The translations under genes were made by a program, and so were the position numbers. A model generated the notes under the pieces. That model was not told where the DNA came from, searched no databases, and saw nothing but the letters and a program-made list of their open reading frames with translations. DNA of 64,000 bases from JAKFWI01 sp031398975 (GTDB lineage Bacteria > Pseudomonadota > Alphaproteobacteria > Caulobacterales > Aquidulcibacteraceae), in the NCBI GenBank assembly GCA_031398975.1, contig JANNOI010000008.1:88372-152371 (forward strand), read 5' to 3'. Positions 48,025 through 56,057 of the stretch are shown piece after piece (the stretch's first letter is position 1; each line of letters opens with the position of its first letter).

Positions 48025-49365
48025 ATGATCCATTTGAGCGCGCCGACCCTGCACGAACTGAAGCCGCGCATCGTCGTTTTCGGCGTCGGCGGCGCGGGCG
48101 GCAATGCGGTCAACAACATGATCGAGGCGCGCCTGCAGGGGGTCGAGTTCGTGGTCGCCAATACGGACGCCCAGGCGCTCCTTCGCGGCAAGACGGACAA
48201 TCGCATCCAGCTCGGCGTGTCGATCACCGAAGGCCTGGGCGCGGGCGCGCGCCCGGAAGTGGGCCAGGCGGCGGCGCAGGAGAGCAGCCCCGAGATCGTG
48301 GAATTCCTGGAAGGCGCGCACATGGTGTTCGTCGCCGCCGGCATGGGCGGGGGCACGGGCACGGGCGCGGCCCCGGTGATCGCGCGCACCGCCCGCGAGC
48401 GCGGCATCCTGACGGTCGCGGTGGTCACCAAGCCGTTCCATTTCGAGGGCCAGCGGCGCATGCAGCTCGCCGAGAGCGGGGTGCAGGAGCTGCGCAAGCA
48501 CGTCGATACGCTGATCGTCATCCCCAACCAGAACCTGTTCCGCATCGCCAATGACCGCACCACTTTCGCCGAAGCCTTCCAGATGGCCGACCAGGTGCTC
48601 TATTCCGGCGTCCGCGGCGTCACCGACCTGATGGTCATGCCCGGCCTGATCAATCTCGATTTCGCCGACGTGCGCACCGTGATGGCCGAGATGGGCACCG
48701 CCATGATGGGCACCGGCGAGGCCACCGGCCCCAACCGCGCGCTCGACGCCGCCCACGGCGCGATCACCAATCCCCTGCTCGACATCATCTCCATGAAGGG
48801 CGCGCGCGGGGTGCTGATCAACATCACCGGCGGCTACGACATGACCCTCTACGAGGTCGACGCCGCCGCCAACGAGATCCGCGCCGAGGTCGATCCCAAC
48901 GCCAACATCATCCTGGGCTCGACGTTCGATGAATCGATGGACGGCTCGATGCGCGTGTCGGTGGTGGCCACCGGGATCGACGACGAGGCCGTCGTCAGCC
49001 AGAACACGGTGGTGCCCAATGCGCGGCGCGCCTCGGACGGCTATGCCGGGCCGATGGCCCCGCGCCGCACCGGGATGGCCGCCGCCGAGCCCCATTACGC
49101 CGCCGCCGCCGACGCGCGCGAGGTGGAGGACGCGCCCGACCCTTACGGCGATTACGCCGAAGAGCGGCCAACCTTCTCGCGCGAGGCGGCCGAAGACGAC
49201 GCCGAGCGCCGCAAGGGCTTCTCCCTGTTCGGCTGGATGCGCGGCCCGGGCGACCCCGCCCCACGCGATCCGGGCCCCCGCCGCGAGGGCGAACCCGCCA
49301 CTGAAACCCTCGACGACGAACTCGAAATCCCCGCCTTCCTCCGCCGCCAAATGACCCAGCGCTGA
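48025..49365 (+). CDS. ftsZ: Cell division GTPase FtsZ
   Basis: Tubulin homologue that forms the Z ring. 446 residues. The GTP signature GGGTGTG is at 108-114, with GVGGAGGNAVNNMI and NTDAQAL at the N-terminus, and T7-loop region GLINLDFADVRTVM. A disordered acidic linker (about 335-425) leads to the conserved terminal peptide DDELEIPAFLRRQ that binds FtsA and other partners. The N-terminal extension before VVFGVGGAGGN is short. Confidence 0.98.
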   Translation: MIHLSAPTLHELKPRIVVFGVGGAGGNAVNNMIEARLQGVEFVVANTDAQALLRGKTDNRIQLGVSITEGLGAGARPEVGQAAAQESSPEIVEFLEGAHMVFVAAGMGGGTGTGAAPVIARTARERGILTVAVVTKPFHFEGQRRMQLAESGVQELRKHVDTLIVIPNQNLFRIANDRTTFAEAFQMADQVLYSGVRGVTDLMVMPGLINLDFADVRTVMAEMGTAMMGTGEATGPNRALDAAHGAITNPLLDIISMKGARGVLINITGGYDMTLYEVDAAANEIRAEVDPNANIILGSTFDESMDGSMRVSVVATGIDDEAVVSQNTVVPNARRASDGYAGPMAPRRTGMAAAEPHYAAAADAREVEDAPDPYGDYAEERPTFSREAAEDDAERRKGFSLFGWMRGPGDPAPRDPGPRREGEPATETLDDELEIPAFLRRQMTQR

Positions 49366-49386
49366 GGGGCGCGGCCCCTCATGTCT

Positions 49387-49487
49387 GTCATCCCGGCCGG
49401 AGCGGAGCGGAGAGCCGGGACCTCGCGGCGATAGCGCTCGATCCTGGTTGAGGTCCCGGCGCGCGGCTGCGCCGCGTCCGGGGCGCC
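49387..49487. repeat. Dispersed about 101-bp repeat, copy B
   Basis: Same element as at 9880-9980, starting GTCATCCCGG directly after ftsZ. Its right end has drifted to CCGGGGCGCC, so it is a degenerate copy. It separates ftsZ from the TIR gene. Confidence 0.8.
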
Positions 49488-49557
49488 ACGGCGGGCGGCG
49501 CGATGACAGGGCGTGCTGCGCTTGCTAAGCGTTGCAGTGGGCGGCGCGGGGCGGGCG

Positions 49558-50643
49558 ATGGCGGACGTTTTTATCAGCTACAAGCGCGAGGATCGCCCCC
49601 GCATCCTGCCGCTCGCCCAGGCGCTGGAGCGGGACGGCTACACCGTGTGGTGGGACCTCGATCTCGTCACCGGCGAGCGCTGGGGCGCCCGCATCAAGAC
49701 CGAGCTCGACGCCGCCAAAGCCGTGATCGTGGTGTGGACCGCAGCCTCGGTGGCGGCGAACAACACCTACGCTTCGGAATTCATTGAAAACGAGGCCAAC
49801 GAGGCGGCGCGGCGCGGCGTGCTCGCGCCCGTGCTGCTGGACGATGGCCGCATCCCCTGGACCCACCAGCAGAAGCAGTACGCCGACTTGGTCGGCTGGC
49901 GCGGGGATATTCGCCATATCGGCTACGCGCAGCTGATCGAGGGCGTCTCCCGGCTGGCGGGCAAGCGCAGCGCGCCGGCGTCCCCGGAGGTCGAGGCCTG
50001 GATCGCGGCGGAGCGGGCGCAGACCGCGGACGGCTATCGCGGGTTCCTCGGGCAATTCCCCCACAGCCGGTTCGCGGTGCTCGCCAAGGCCCGCAGCATG
50101 GAGCTGGATGAGGCCGCGGTGTGGGCCACGCTGGAGGCCGCGGGCGCCGGCGAACGGGCCCTGAAGGTGTTCCTGGAGACTTATCCCGATGGCCGCTACG
50201 CGGAGGAGGCGAAGAAGCGGCTCGACCGGCTGCGCGGGCCCCGCGTCACGATCACAGCGCGGCAGCTCGCCGCCTGGGTGGGCGTTCCAACCGCGGTGTT
50301 GACCCTGCTGATCACCATCGCAGCGTTCCAGGACACGTATTTCCCCCCCCGCGCCCAAGGCGCCGGTGATCACCGAGACGTCCCAGACGGAGCCGCCGGC
50401 GCCGGAGCCGCCGGTGATCACTGCGCCGCCGCTGCCGGACGCCCGGGGGCTGCCCGCGGCCACCGCCGCGCCGGTGATCGCTGCGCCGCCGTTGCCGGAC
50501 GCCCGGGGGCTGGCCGCGGCCACCGCGGCGCCGGTGCTGGCGGCGGGGCAGGCCCCGGGGGAGTTCGCCGCGTTCCGGGACTGCGCGGAGTGCCCGGAGA
50601 TGGTGGCGCTCCCCGCGGGAAGCTTCCTGATGGGCTCGCCTGA
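49558..50643 (+). CDS. TIR-domain protein with membrane helix; N-terminal part of a split TIR-FGE gene
   Basis: TIR domain at residues 1-135: ADVFISYKRED, YTVWWDLDL, AVIVVWTAAS, then SEFIENE with the predicted NADase glutamate E79, and VLAPVLLDD. Residues 142-226 hold two helical repeats of the form seen beside bacterial caspase/TIR effectors (YRGFLGQFPHSRFAVLAKA and LKVFLETYPDGRYAEEAKKRL). A transmembrane helix (about 238-257) follows. From residue 263 on, the frame becomes Gly/Arg-rich noise because the real continuation is one frame away, across a run of eight C (50343-50350). With seven C the frame would join the next entry and give a protein of about 612 residues. Confidence 0.8.
   Translation: MADVFISYKREDRPRILPLAQALERDGYTVWWDLDLVTGERWGARIKTELDAAKAVIVVWTAASVAANNTYASEFIENEANEAARRGVLAPVLLDDGRIPWTHQQKQYADLVGWRGDIRHIGYAQLIEGVSRLAGKRSAPASPEVEAWIAAERAQTADGYRGFLGQFPHSRFAVLAKARSMELDEAAVWATLEAAGAGERALKVFLETYPDGRYAEEAKKRLDRLRGPRVTITARQLAAWVGVPTAVLTLLITIAAFQDTYFPPRAQGAGDHRDVPDGAAGAGAAGDHCAAAAGRPGAARGHRRAGDRCAAVAGRPGAGRGHRGAGAGGGAGPGGVRRVPGLRGVPGDGGAPRGKLPDGLA
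50343..50350 (+). other. Poly-C tract at the frame break in the TIR-FGE gene
   Basis: Eight consecutive C exactly where the TIR-transmembrane frame and the FGE frame would join. Removing one C gives a continuous FPPAPKAPVI linker. Such tracts are classic slippage sites. They are also common assembly error sites. Confidence 0.7.
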
Positions 50644-51394
50644 CAGCGAGCCGGGCCGCTCCAGCGACGAAGGCCCGCAGCGCACGGTGCGGCTCGACGC
50701 CTTCGCCGCCGGCCGGTTCGAGGTGACTCGGGGGCAATACGCCGCGTTCGTGGCCGCCACCGGCCGGGCGACCGGGGGCGATTGCTGGACGGACCCCGCC
50801 AAGCGCGGGGAGGGGGCGCCAGACCCGGCGGGAACCTGGCGCGATCCGGCGTTCGCGCAGGACGACCGCCATCCCGTCGTGTGCGTCAGCTGGGAGGACG
50901 CCCGCGGCTACGTGGCCTGGCTCAAGCAGCGGACCGGGAAAAACTACCGCCTGCTCACCGAGGCGGAATGGGAATATGCGGCGCGCGGGGGAACGCAGAC
51001 GGCGTATTTCTGGGGCTCGGATGTGAAAGCCGGGTGCGCCTACGCCAATGGAGCCGACGCCACCTTGATTCGGACCTATGCAGATGGGCTAGGCATGAAC
51101 TGCGATGACGGGGTTCTCAATACCGCACGGGTCGGTTCCTACCGCGCCAATCCGTTTGGACTTTACGATATGGCCGGCAATGTCTGGGAAGGGATCGGGG
51201 ATTGCTACGCCGATTCCTATTCCGGACTAGGGACTAACAATCCGTTAAACACAACTCAAGGTTGCTCGCTCCGCGTGGTCCGCGGCGGCGCCTGGTACAA
51301 CAGACCCCAGCACCTCCGCTCCGCCTTCCGGGGCAGGCTCGCGCCCTCGAACCGGTACGGCGACATAGGCTTCCGCCTCGCCCGGACGCTTTAA
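50366..51394 (+). CDS. FGE-sulfatase/C-type-lectin-fold (SUMF1-like) domain; C-terminal part of the split TIR gene
   Basis: A Pro/Ala-rich linker with two 20-residue repeats leads to a SUMF1-type domain: MVALPAGSFLMGS, PQRTVRLDAF, FEVTRGQYAAFV, PVVCVSWEDARGYVAWL, YRLLTEAEWEYAARGG, NPFGLYDMAGNVWE and RVVRGGAWYN with GFRLA at the end. The catalytic cysteines of true formylglycine-generating enzymes are absent from the last segment, so a binding role is likelier than catalysis. The C-terminus resembles variable regions of DGR target proteins. ATG 50366 would serve if translated alone, but the natural start is probably that of the TIR part. Confidence 0.82.
   Translation: MITETSQTEPPAPEPPVITAPPLPDARGLPAATAAPVIAAPPLPDARGLAAATAAPVLAAGQAPGEFAAFRDCAECPEMVALPAGSFLMGSPDSEPGRSSDEGPQRTVRLDAFAAGRFEVTRGQYAAFVAATGRATGGDCWTDPAKRGEGAPDPAGTWRDPAFAQDDRHPVVCVSWEDARGYVAWLKQRTGKNYRLLTEAEWEYAARGGTQTAYFWGSDVKAGCAYANGADATLIRTYADGLGMNCDDGVLNTARVGSYRANPFGLYDMAGNVWEGIGDCYADSYSGLGTNNPLNTTQGCSLRVVRGGAWYNRPQHLRSAFRGRLAPSNRYGDIGFRLARTL
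50411..50530 (+). repeat. Two 60-bp tandem repeats in the TIR-FGE linker
   Basis: Units at 50411-50470 and 50471-50530 differ at only a few bases, and a third begins at 50531. They encode APVIxAPPLPDARGLxAATA twice, a flexible Pro/Ala spacer between the membrane helix and the FGE-like domain. Repeat number could vary between strains. Confidence 0.9.
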
Positions 51395-51418
51395 GCTTGC
51401 GATCGATCCGCCGCGCCG

Positions 51419-51434
51419 CCGGGCGGGCGCCCGG
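51419..51434. terminator. GC hairpin just after the TIR-FGE gene
   Basis: CCGGGCG-GG-CGCCCGG, perfect 7-bp arms, 24 bases after the stop codon. No T-run follows. It could end transcription or, if the gene is a DGR target, be the hairpin that follows the variable region. Confidence 0.4.
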
Positions 51435-51474
51435 GCTTGATCCGGAGGGGCGCAGCGCGCTAGAATCACGGTTT

Positions 51475-51567
51475 CCTCGGGGCGCCGCGGGCCGCGGCTG
51501 AGAGGTGGGGGGATCCCCCCATGACCCGCTGAACCTGATCCGGATCATGCCGGCGAAGGGATGGAGG
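51475..51567 (+). promoter_or_regulatory. Orphan TPP riboswitch (THI element)
   Basis: Conserved parts in order: CGGGGCGCC, GGCTGAGAGG, a variable G/C hairpin, ATGACCCGCTGAACCTGATC, CGGATCATGCCGG and CGAAGGGATGGAGG. P1 can form from CCTC (51475-51478) and GAGG (51564-51567). No thiamine gene follows. The next gene, bamD, is about 680 bases away beyond a repeat array, and only reading frames of 17-18 codons start after it (51572 and 51640). It looks like the remnant of a lost thiamine or transporter gene. Confidence 0.93.
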
Positions 51568-51763
51568 CGCGCATGCCCGATGGGTCGGTTTCGTTCGAGC
51601 AGCGGCGCGCCGGCGCGCCTACCATATAAAAGGCTCATAATGACCCACGCGCGCGTCTTCGACCACAAAGGCGATGCTGACCCGCCGCTCTAAGCCGACC
51701 ACCCGCAGGCCGGGGCGCACGTCGTCGCGCTCCTTCAGCGCCCGGCCGCCCCCCCTCATGTCT

Positions 51764-52154
51764 GTCATCCCGGCCGGGCGGAAGCGGAGCGCCGGGACCT
51801 TGCGGTGGTGGCGCTCGCTCCTGCTTGAGGTCCCGGATCGCGGCTGCGCCGCGTCCGGGATGACAAGGGGAGGCGGGCGGCCCCCCTATCTCTGTCATCC
51901 CGGCCGGAGCGAAAGCGGAGAGCCGGGACCTTGTGGCGATAGCGCTCGTTCCTGCTTGAGGTCCCGGATCGCGGCTGCGCCGCGTCCGGGATGACAACGG
52001 GAGGCGGGCGCCCCCCTATCTCTGTCATCCCGGCCGGAGCGGAAGCGGAGAGCCGGGACCTCGCGGCGATAGCGCTCGATCCTGCTTGAGGTCCCGGATC
52101 GCGGCTGCGCCGCGTCCGGGATGACAAGGGGGAGTGCGCCGCGTCCGGGATGAC
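51764..52154. repeat. Tandem array of the about 101-bp repeat, period 130 bp
   Basis: Three copies begin at 51764, 51894 and 52024, exactly 130 bases apart. Each is about 101-102 bp plus a 28-base spacer rich in G and C runs. A truncated right end (GCGTCCGGGATGAC) follows at about 52141-52154. The unit starts GTCATCCCGG and ends CCGGGATGAC. Between the riboswitch and this array (51568-51763) I see only very short reading frames. Confidence 0.92.
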
Positions 52155-52245
52155 GAGGGGGCGGCGCTCTGTGCTTTGCGGGGGGCGTTCGGTGGGGTAT
52201 GTCGGCTACGGCCTGCGCCGGCCACAGAGCAAGTTTGGGATCGCC

Positions 52246-53103
52246 ATGACATCGCGCCGCTTCCGCACCGTTCGCGCCGCCTCGCTGGCGCTCCTCGCCG
52301 CCAGCGTCGCGGCGTGCGCGGGCAGGGGGCCGAACGAACGCCAGCAATTCCAGGAACAGCCGGTCGAGCAGCTCTACAATGTCGCGTCCGACCTCATGGC
52401 GTCCGGCCGCTGGACAGAGGCGGCGACCGCCTTCGAGGAAGTGGAGCGCCAGCACCCCTATTCGTCCTGGGCGCGCCGGGCGATGCTGATGACGGCCTAT
52501 TCCAAGTACCAGTCCAACAAATATGACGAGGCGATCGAGGCCGCGCAGCGCTTCATCTCGCTCCACCCCGGCAATGACGGCGCGCCCTACGCCTATTACC
52601 TCGTGGCCATGTGCTATTTCGAGCAGATCATGGATGTGGGACGGGACCAGAAAACCACCGAACAGGCGCTGCAGGCGCTGCTCGAAGTCACCCGCCGCTT
52701 CCCGGAAACAGAATACGCCCGCGACGCCCGCCTCAAGGTGGACATGACCTATGATCAACTGGCTGGCAAGGAGATGGAGGTCGGCCGCTTCTATCAGGGG
52801 CGCGACCAGCACCTGCCGGCGATCAACCGCTTCAAGAAGGTGATCGACGAGCCGAATTTTCAGCGCACCTCCCACACCCCCGAGGCGCTGCACCGATTGG
52901 TGGAATGCTACCTCTCCATCGGCATGATCGAGGAGGCGCAGAAGGCCGCCGGCGTCCTCGGCCACAATTTCCCGGGCAGCGAATGGTACGAGCGCAGCTA
53001 CGCCCTGATGACCGAACGCGGCGTGCCCATCGAAGGCCAGGCGAACCTGAAGCCGGAAAAGCCCAAGGGCGTGATCCGCACCGTGATCGGCAAGATTTTC
53101 TAG
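52246..53103 (+). CDS. bamD: Outer membrane assembly lipoprotein BamD
   Basis: Essential partner of BamA in outer-membrane protein insertion. 285 residues with a lipoprotein signal (ASVAAC) and tetratricopeptide repeats beginning QLYNVASDLMASGRWTEAATAFEEVERQHPYS in pieces, then YDEAIEAAQRFISLHPGN and ALQALLEVTRRFPETEYARDA. ATG 52246 gives the signal peptide. The open frame upstream overlaps the repeat array. ftsZ, lpxC and bamD are usually adjacent in alphaproteobacteria. Here lpxC is absent from the interval. Confidence 0.95.
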   Translation: MTSRRFRTVRAASLALLAASVAACAGRGPNERQQFQEQPVEQLYNVASDLMASGRWTEAATAFEEVERQHPYSSWARRAMLMTAYSKYQSNKYDEAIEAAQRFISLHPGNDGAPYAYYLVAMCYFEQIMDVGRDQKTTEQALQALLEVTRRFPETEYARDARLKVDMTYDQLAGKEMEVGRFYQGRDQHLPAINRFKKVIDEPNFQRTSHTPEALHRLVECYLSIGMIEEAQKAAGVLGHNFPGSEWYERSYALMTERGVPIEGQANLKPEKPKGVIRTVIGKIF

Positions 53104-53121
53104 CCTCCCGGCAGGCCGGGC

Positions 53122-55443
53122 ATGGTCGCAGCGCCGCCCCCCGACACCCACGCGCAGGCCAAGGCCGAACTCGCGCGCCTCGCCGCCGAGATCGCCGCCC
53201 ATGACGCGGCCTATCATGGCGCGGACGCCCCGCTGATCTCGGACGCTGACTATGACGCCCTGCGCCGCGCCCACGCCGCGCTAGAGGCGCGTTTTCCAGA
53301 GCTGGCGGATCCCGCCGGCCCCGCGCGCGCGGTGGGGGCCAAGCCTGCGGAGAAGTTCAGCAAGGTCGTACACGCGGTCGCGATGCTATCGCTCGACAAC
53401 GCCTTCGCCGAGGAGGAGGTGTTCGAGTTCCTGAAGCGCGTGCGCCGGTTCCTGGGCCTTGGGCCGGACGCCCCGCTCGCGGTGACGGCGGAGCCGAAGG
53501 TCGACGGGCTTTCCGCGAGCCTGCGCTACGAGAACGGGCGCTTCGTCCTGGGCGCCACGCGCGGGGACGGGCGCGAGGGCGAGGACGTGACCGCCAATCT
53601 GGCCACCCTGCGCGATATCCCCGCCGCGCTCGCCGGCGACCACGTCCCTGCGCTGCTCGAAGTGCGCGGCGAGGTGTATATGGAAAAGGCCGCCTTCGCC
53701 GCCATGAACGCCCGCCACGCGGAGGAGGGCGGCCAGATCTATGTGAACCCGCGCAATTCCGCCGCGGGCTCCCTGCGCCAGCTCGATCCCACGATCACGG
53801 CGCGACGGCCGCTGCGCTTTTTCGCTCATGGCTGGGGGGCCTTGAGCGCGCCACTGGCGCAGACGCAATCAGAGACGATGGCGGCGATCGCCGCGTTCGG
53901 CCTGCCGGCGAACCCGCTGCTGCGGGTGTGCTTGAGCGGGGAGGATTTGCTTAGCGCCTATCGCGAGATCGGCGCGGCGCGCCACGCCCTGCCCTACGAG
54001 ATCGACGGGGTGGTCTATAAGGTCGATAGCCTCGCGCTGCAGCAGCGGCTTGGCTTTGTGTCCCGCAGCCCGCGCTGGGCGATCGCGCACAAATACGCCC
54101 CTGAACAGGCCGAAACCGTCGTCGAGGCGATCGACATCCAGGTCGGCCGGACCGGGGCGCTGACGCCGGTGGCGCGGCTGCGGCCGGTGCTGGTGGGCGG
54201 GGTCACCGTCACCAACGCCACCCTGCACAACGAGGACGAGATCGCGCGCAAGGATGTGCGGGTGGGCGATCACGTGGTGGTGCAGCGCGCCGGCGACGTG
54301 ATCCCCCAGATCGTGCAGGTGGTGCTGGGCAAGCGCGCTCCGGGGGCGGAGGCCTTCGCCTATCCCCGGCTATGCCCGGCCTGCGGCGCGCACGCGGTGC
54401 GCGAGGCCGATCCCGAGACCGGGGAAACCGATTCGGTGCGCCGCTGCACGGGCGGGCTCGTCTGCCCCGCCCAGGCGGTGGAGCGGCTGCGCCATTTCGT
54501 GTCCCGCCGGGCGATGGATATCGAGGGCCTGGGCGAAAAACAGATCGAGAGCTTCTACGCCGCGGGCGTGGTGCGCGAGCCGGGGGACATTTTCGCCCTG
54601 CCCGGCCGGGTGCGGAGCGGGGCGGTGAAGCTCGCCGAATGGGAGGGCTGGGGGGAGACGAGCGCCGCCAATCTGCTTGCGGCGATCGAGGAGCGGCGCG
54701 CGCCGGCGCTGGCGCGCTTCGTGTTCGCGCTGGGGGTGCGCCATGTGGGGGAGGCGACCGCCCAGGCCTTGGCGCGCCATGCCGGAAGCTGGGCGCGCCT
54801 GGCCGCGCTGGCGCTGGAGGCCGCGCGGGACCGGCCGAACGCCGCGTTCCGGCGGCTGCGCCAGATCCCGGGCGTGGGCCAGAAGACCGCGCACGCGCTG
54901 GCCCGCGCCGCTGCGGACGCCCCCGATCTCGACGCGCTGACCACCGCCGCCCGCGCCAGCAAGAAGGTGTTGGAGGCGCTGGCGCAGCGGCTGCCGGACC
55001 CGGACCTGCGCCCGGCGCTGCTGCGCGAGGCCCGGCCCAGCGGGCCGGCGTTCGAGGAATTGGCGGGCGTCGCGGAGGTCGGCCCCGTGGCCGCCGAGGC
55101 TTTAAGCGAATTCTTCGCCGAGCCGCACAATCAAACGATGCTGGGCCGCCTGCTGGCCTCGGACGCCAATCCCTCCGGCGTCCGCCCGCGCGACGCGGAG
55201 CAGCCGGCCGCGCAGAGCCCGGTGGCGGGCCTGACCGTCGTATTCACCGGCGCGCTCGAGAAGATGAGCCGGGACGAGGCGAAATCGCGCGCCGCCGCCC
55301 TGGGCGCGAAGGTCGCGGGCTCGGTGTCCAAGCGCACGGACCTGGTGGTGGCGGGGCCGGGGGCGGGCTCGAAGCTGAAGGAGGCGGAGGCGCTGGGCGT
55401 GCGCGTGATCGACGAGGACGCCTGGCTCGCCTTGATCGGCTAA
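53122..55443 (+). CDS. ligA: NAD-dependent DNA ligase
   Basis: Seals nicks in replication and repair. 773 residues in the standard order: Ia/adenylation domain with the active Lys in EPKVDGLSASLRYENGR (KVDG), OB fold, the four-cysteine zinc finger (CPACG ... RRCTGGLVCPAQ), helix-hairpin-helix region, and a C-terminal BRCT domain (VAGLTVVFTGALEKMSRDEAK). Rather long, with extra residues before the BRCT domain. It follows bamD by 18 bases. recN, often found between them, is not present. Confidence 0.97.
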   Translation: MVAAPPPDTHAQAKAELARLAAEIAAHDAAYHGADAPLISDADYDALRRAHAALEARFPELADPAGPARAVGAKPAEKFSKVVHAVAMLSLDNAFAEEEVFEFLKRVRRFLGLGPDAPLAVTAEPKVDGLSASLRYENGRFVLGATRGDGREGEDVTANLATLRDIPAALAGDHVPALLEVRGEVYMEKAAFAAMNARHAEEGGQIYVNPRNSAAGSLRQLDPTITARRPLRFFAHGWGALSAPLAQTQSETMAAIAAFGLPANPLLRVCLSGEDLLSAYREIGAARHALPYEIDGVVYKVDSLALQQRLGFVSRSPRWAIAHKYAPEQAETVVEAIDIQVGRTGALTPVARLRPVLVGGVTVTNATLHNEDEIARKDVRVGDHVVVQRAGDVIPQIVQVVLGKRAPGAEAFAYPRLCPACGAHAVREADPETGETDSVRRCTGGLVCPAQAVERLRHFVSRRAMDIEGLGEKQIESFYAAGVVREPGDIFALPGRVRSGAVKLAEWEGWGETSAANLLAAIEERRAPALARFVFALGVRHVGEATAQALARHAGSWARLAALALEAARDRPNAAFRRLRQIPGVGQKTAHALARAAADAPDLDALTTAARASKKVLEALAQRLPDPDLRPALLREARPSGPAFEELAGVAEVGPVAAEALSEFFAEPHNQTMLGRLLASDANPSGVRPRDAEQPAAQSPVAGLTVVFTGALEKMSRDEAKSRAAALGAKVAGSVSKRTDLVVAGPGAGSKLKEAEALGVRVIDEDAWLALIG

Positions 55444-55973
55444 CGCTTAAGTTCCAGCTCGTAATAGCCATCCGGCTTCAGGGGCTTCTTGGCGAGGCGC
55501 TTCATGCTCTCCTTCAGCTGGGCGGGGCTGGAGAGCCAGCACGTCCCGTCCGGGGACAGCGCGAGCTGCAGGCTCAGGCGTTCGGCCTCGCTCAGATCCC
55601 GGCATTCGGGGGAATAGGTCCACAACCGGTCGCCCTCGCGCCGGGCGAGGCCATAGGCGGCCACGCCGCCCTCGGATTTCTGCGTCAGCAGCCATTGCTC
55701 CTGCAGGGGCGCGAGGCGGTAGGCCACGGGCTCGCGCCGGCCGCTGCGGTCCGCGAGGAGGTAGGACGCGTTCGACCAGATGAACACGATCTCCACCGCC
55801 GGGCCGTACATCTGGCCGATCTCCACGCGCCGCGCAGAACCGCTTTCGCCGAACGCCTTCAGGCTTTCCTTCTCGCTGACCAGGGGCGTTTTCGAGCCGA
55901 AACAGCCCGCCAGCCCGATAGAGGCCAGGATCGCCAGCCCCGCGTGCTCAAACCGCCGCGCACACCCTTGCAT
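55440..55973 (-). CDS. Hypothetical lipoprotein
   Basis: 177 residues with a lipobox signal (SIGLAGC at about 18-24). The mature part is mixed alpha/beta with VEIGQMYGPAVEIVFIWSNASYLLAD and YSPECRDLSEAERLSLQL. No domain recognised. It is convergent with ligA, overlapping its stop by four bases. The reading is consistent with an outer-membrane or periplasmic lipoprotein of unknown role. Confidence 0.7.
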   Translation of the reverse strand: MQGCARRFEHAGLAILASIGLAGCFGSKTPLVSEKESLKAFGESGSARRVEIGQMYGPAVEIVFIWSNASYLLADRSGRREPVAYRLAPLQEQWLLTQKSEGGVAAYGLARREGDRLWTYSPECRDLSEAERLSLQLALSPDGTCWLSSPAQLKESMKRLAKKPLKPDGYYELELKR

Positions 55974-56057
55974 GGACCACCCTCATGCGCGCAACGCCCC
56001 GCGCGAGATCCATGACAAGATTGACAGGAATCGTGACCGAAGGGTGGCGGGACGCGA

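Noticed and set aside
49558..51394. A complete diversity-generating retroelement
   Set aside because: Only a target-like C-terminus is seen. No reverse transcriptase, Avd or template repeat is recognisable in the 64 kb, so a full system cannot be claimed.
50366..51394. A genuine formylglycine-generating enzyme
   Set aside because: The C-terminal segment lacks the catalytic cysteine pair, and no sulfatase gene is near.
51505..51693. 62-codon reading frame over the second TPP riboswitch
   Set aside because: It translates the riboswitch consensus itself and shows no protein family signature.
51764..52154. CRISPR array
   Set aside because: Units are about 101 bp with near-identical 28-base spacers and occur singly elsewhere. 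There are no unique spacers and no cas genes.
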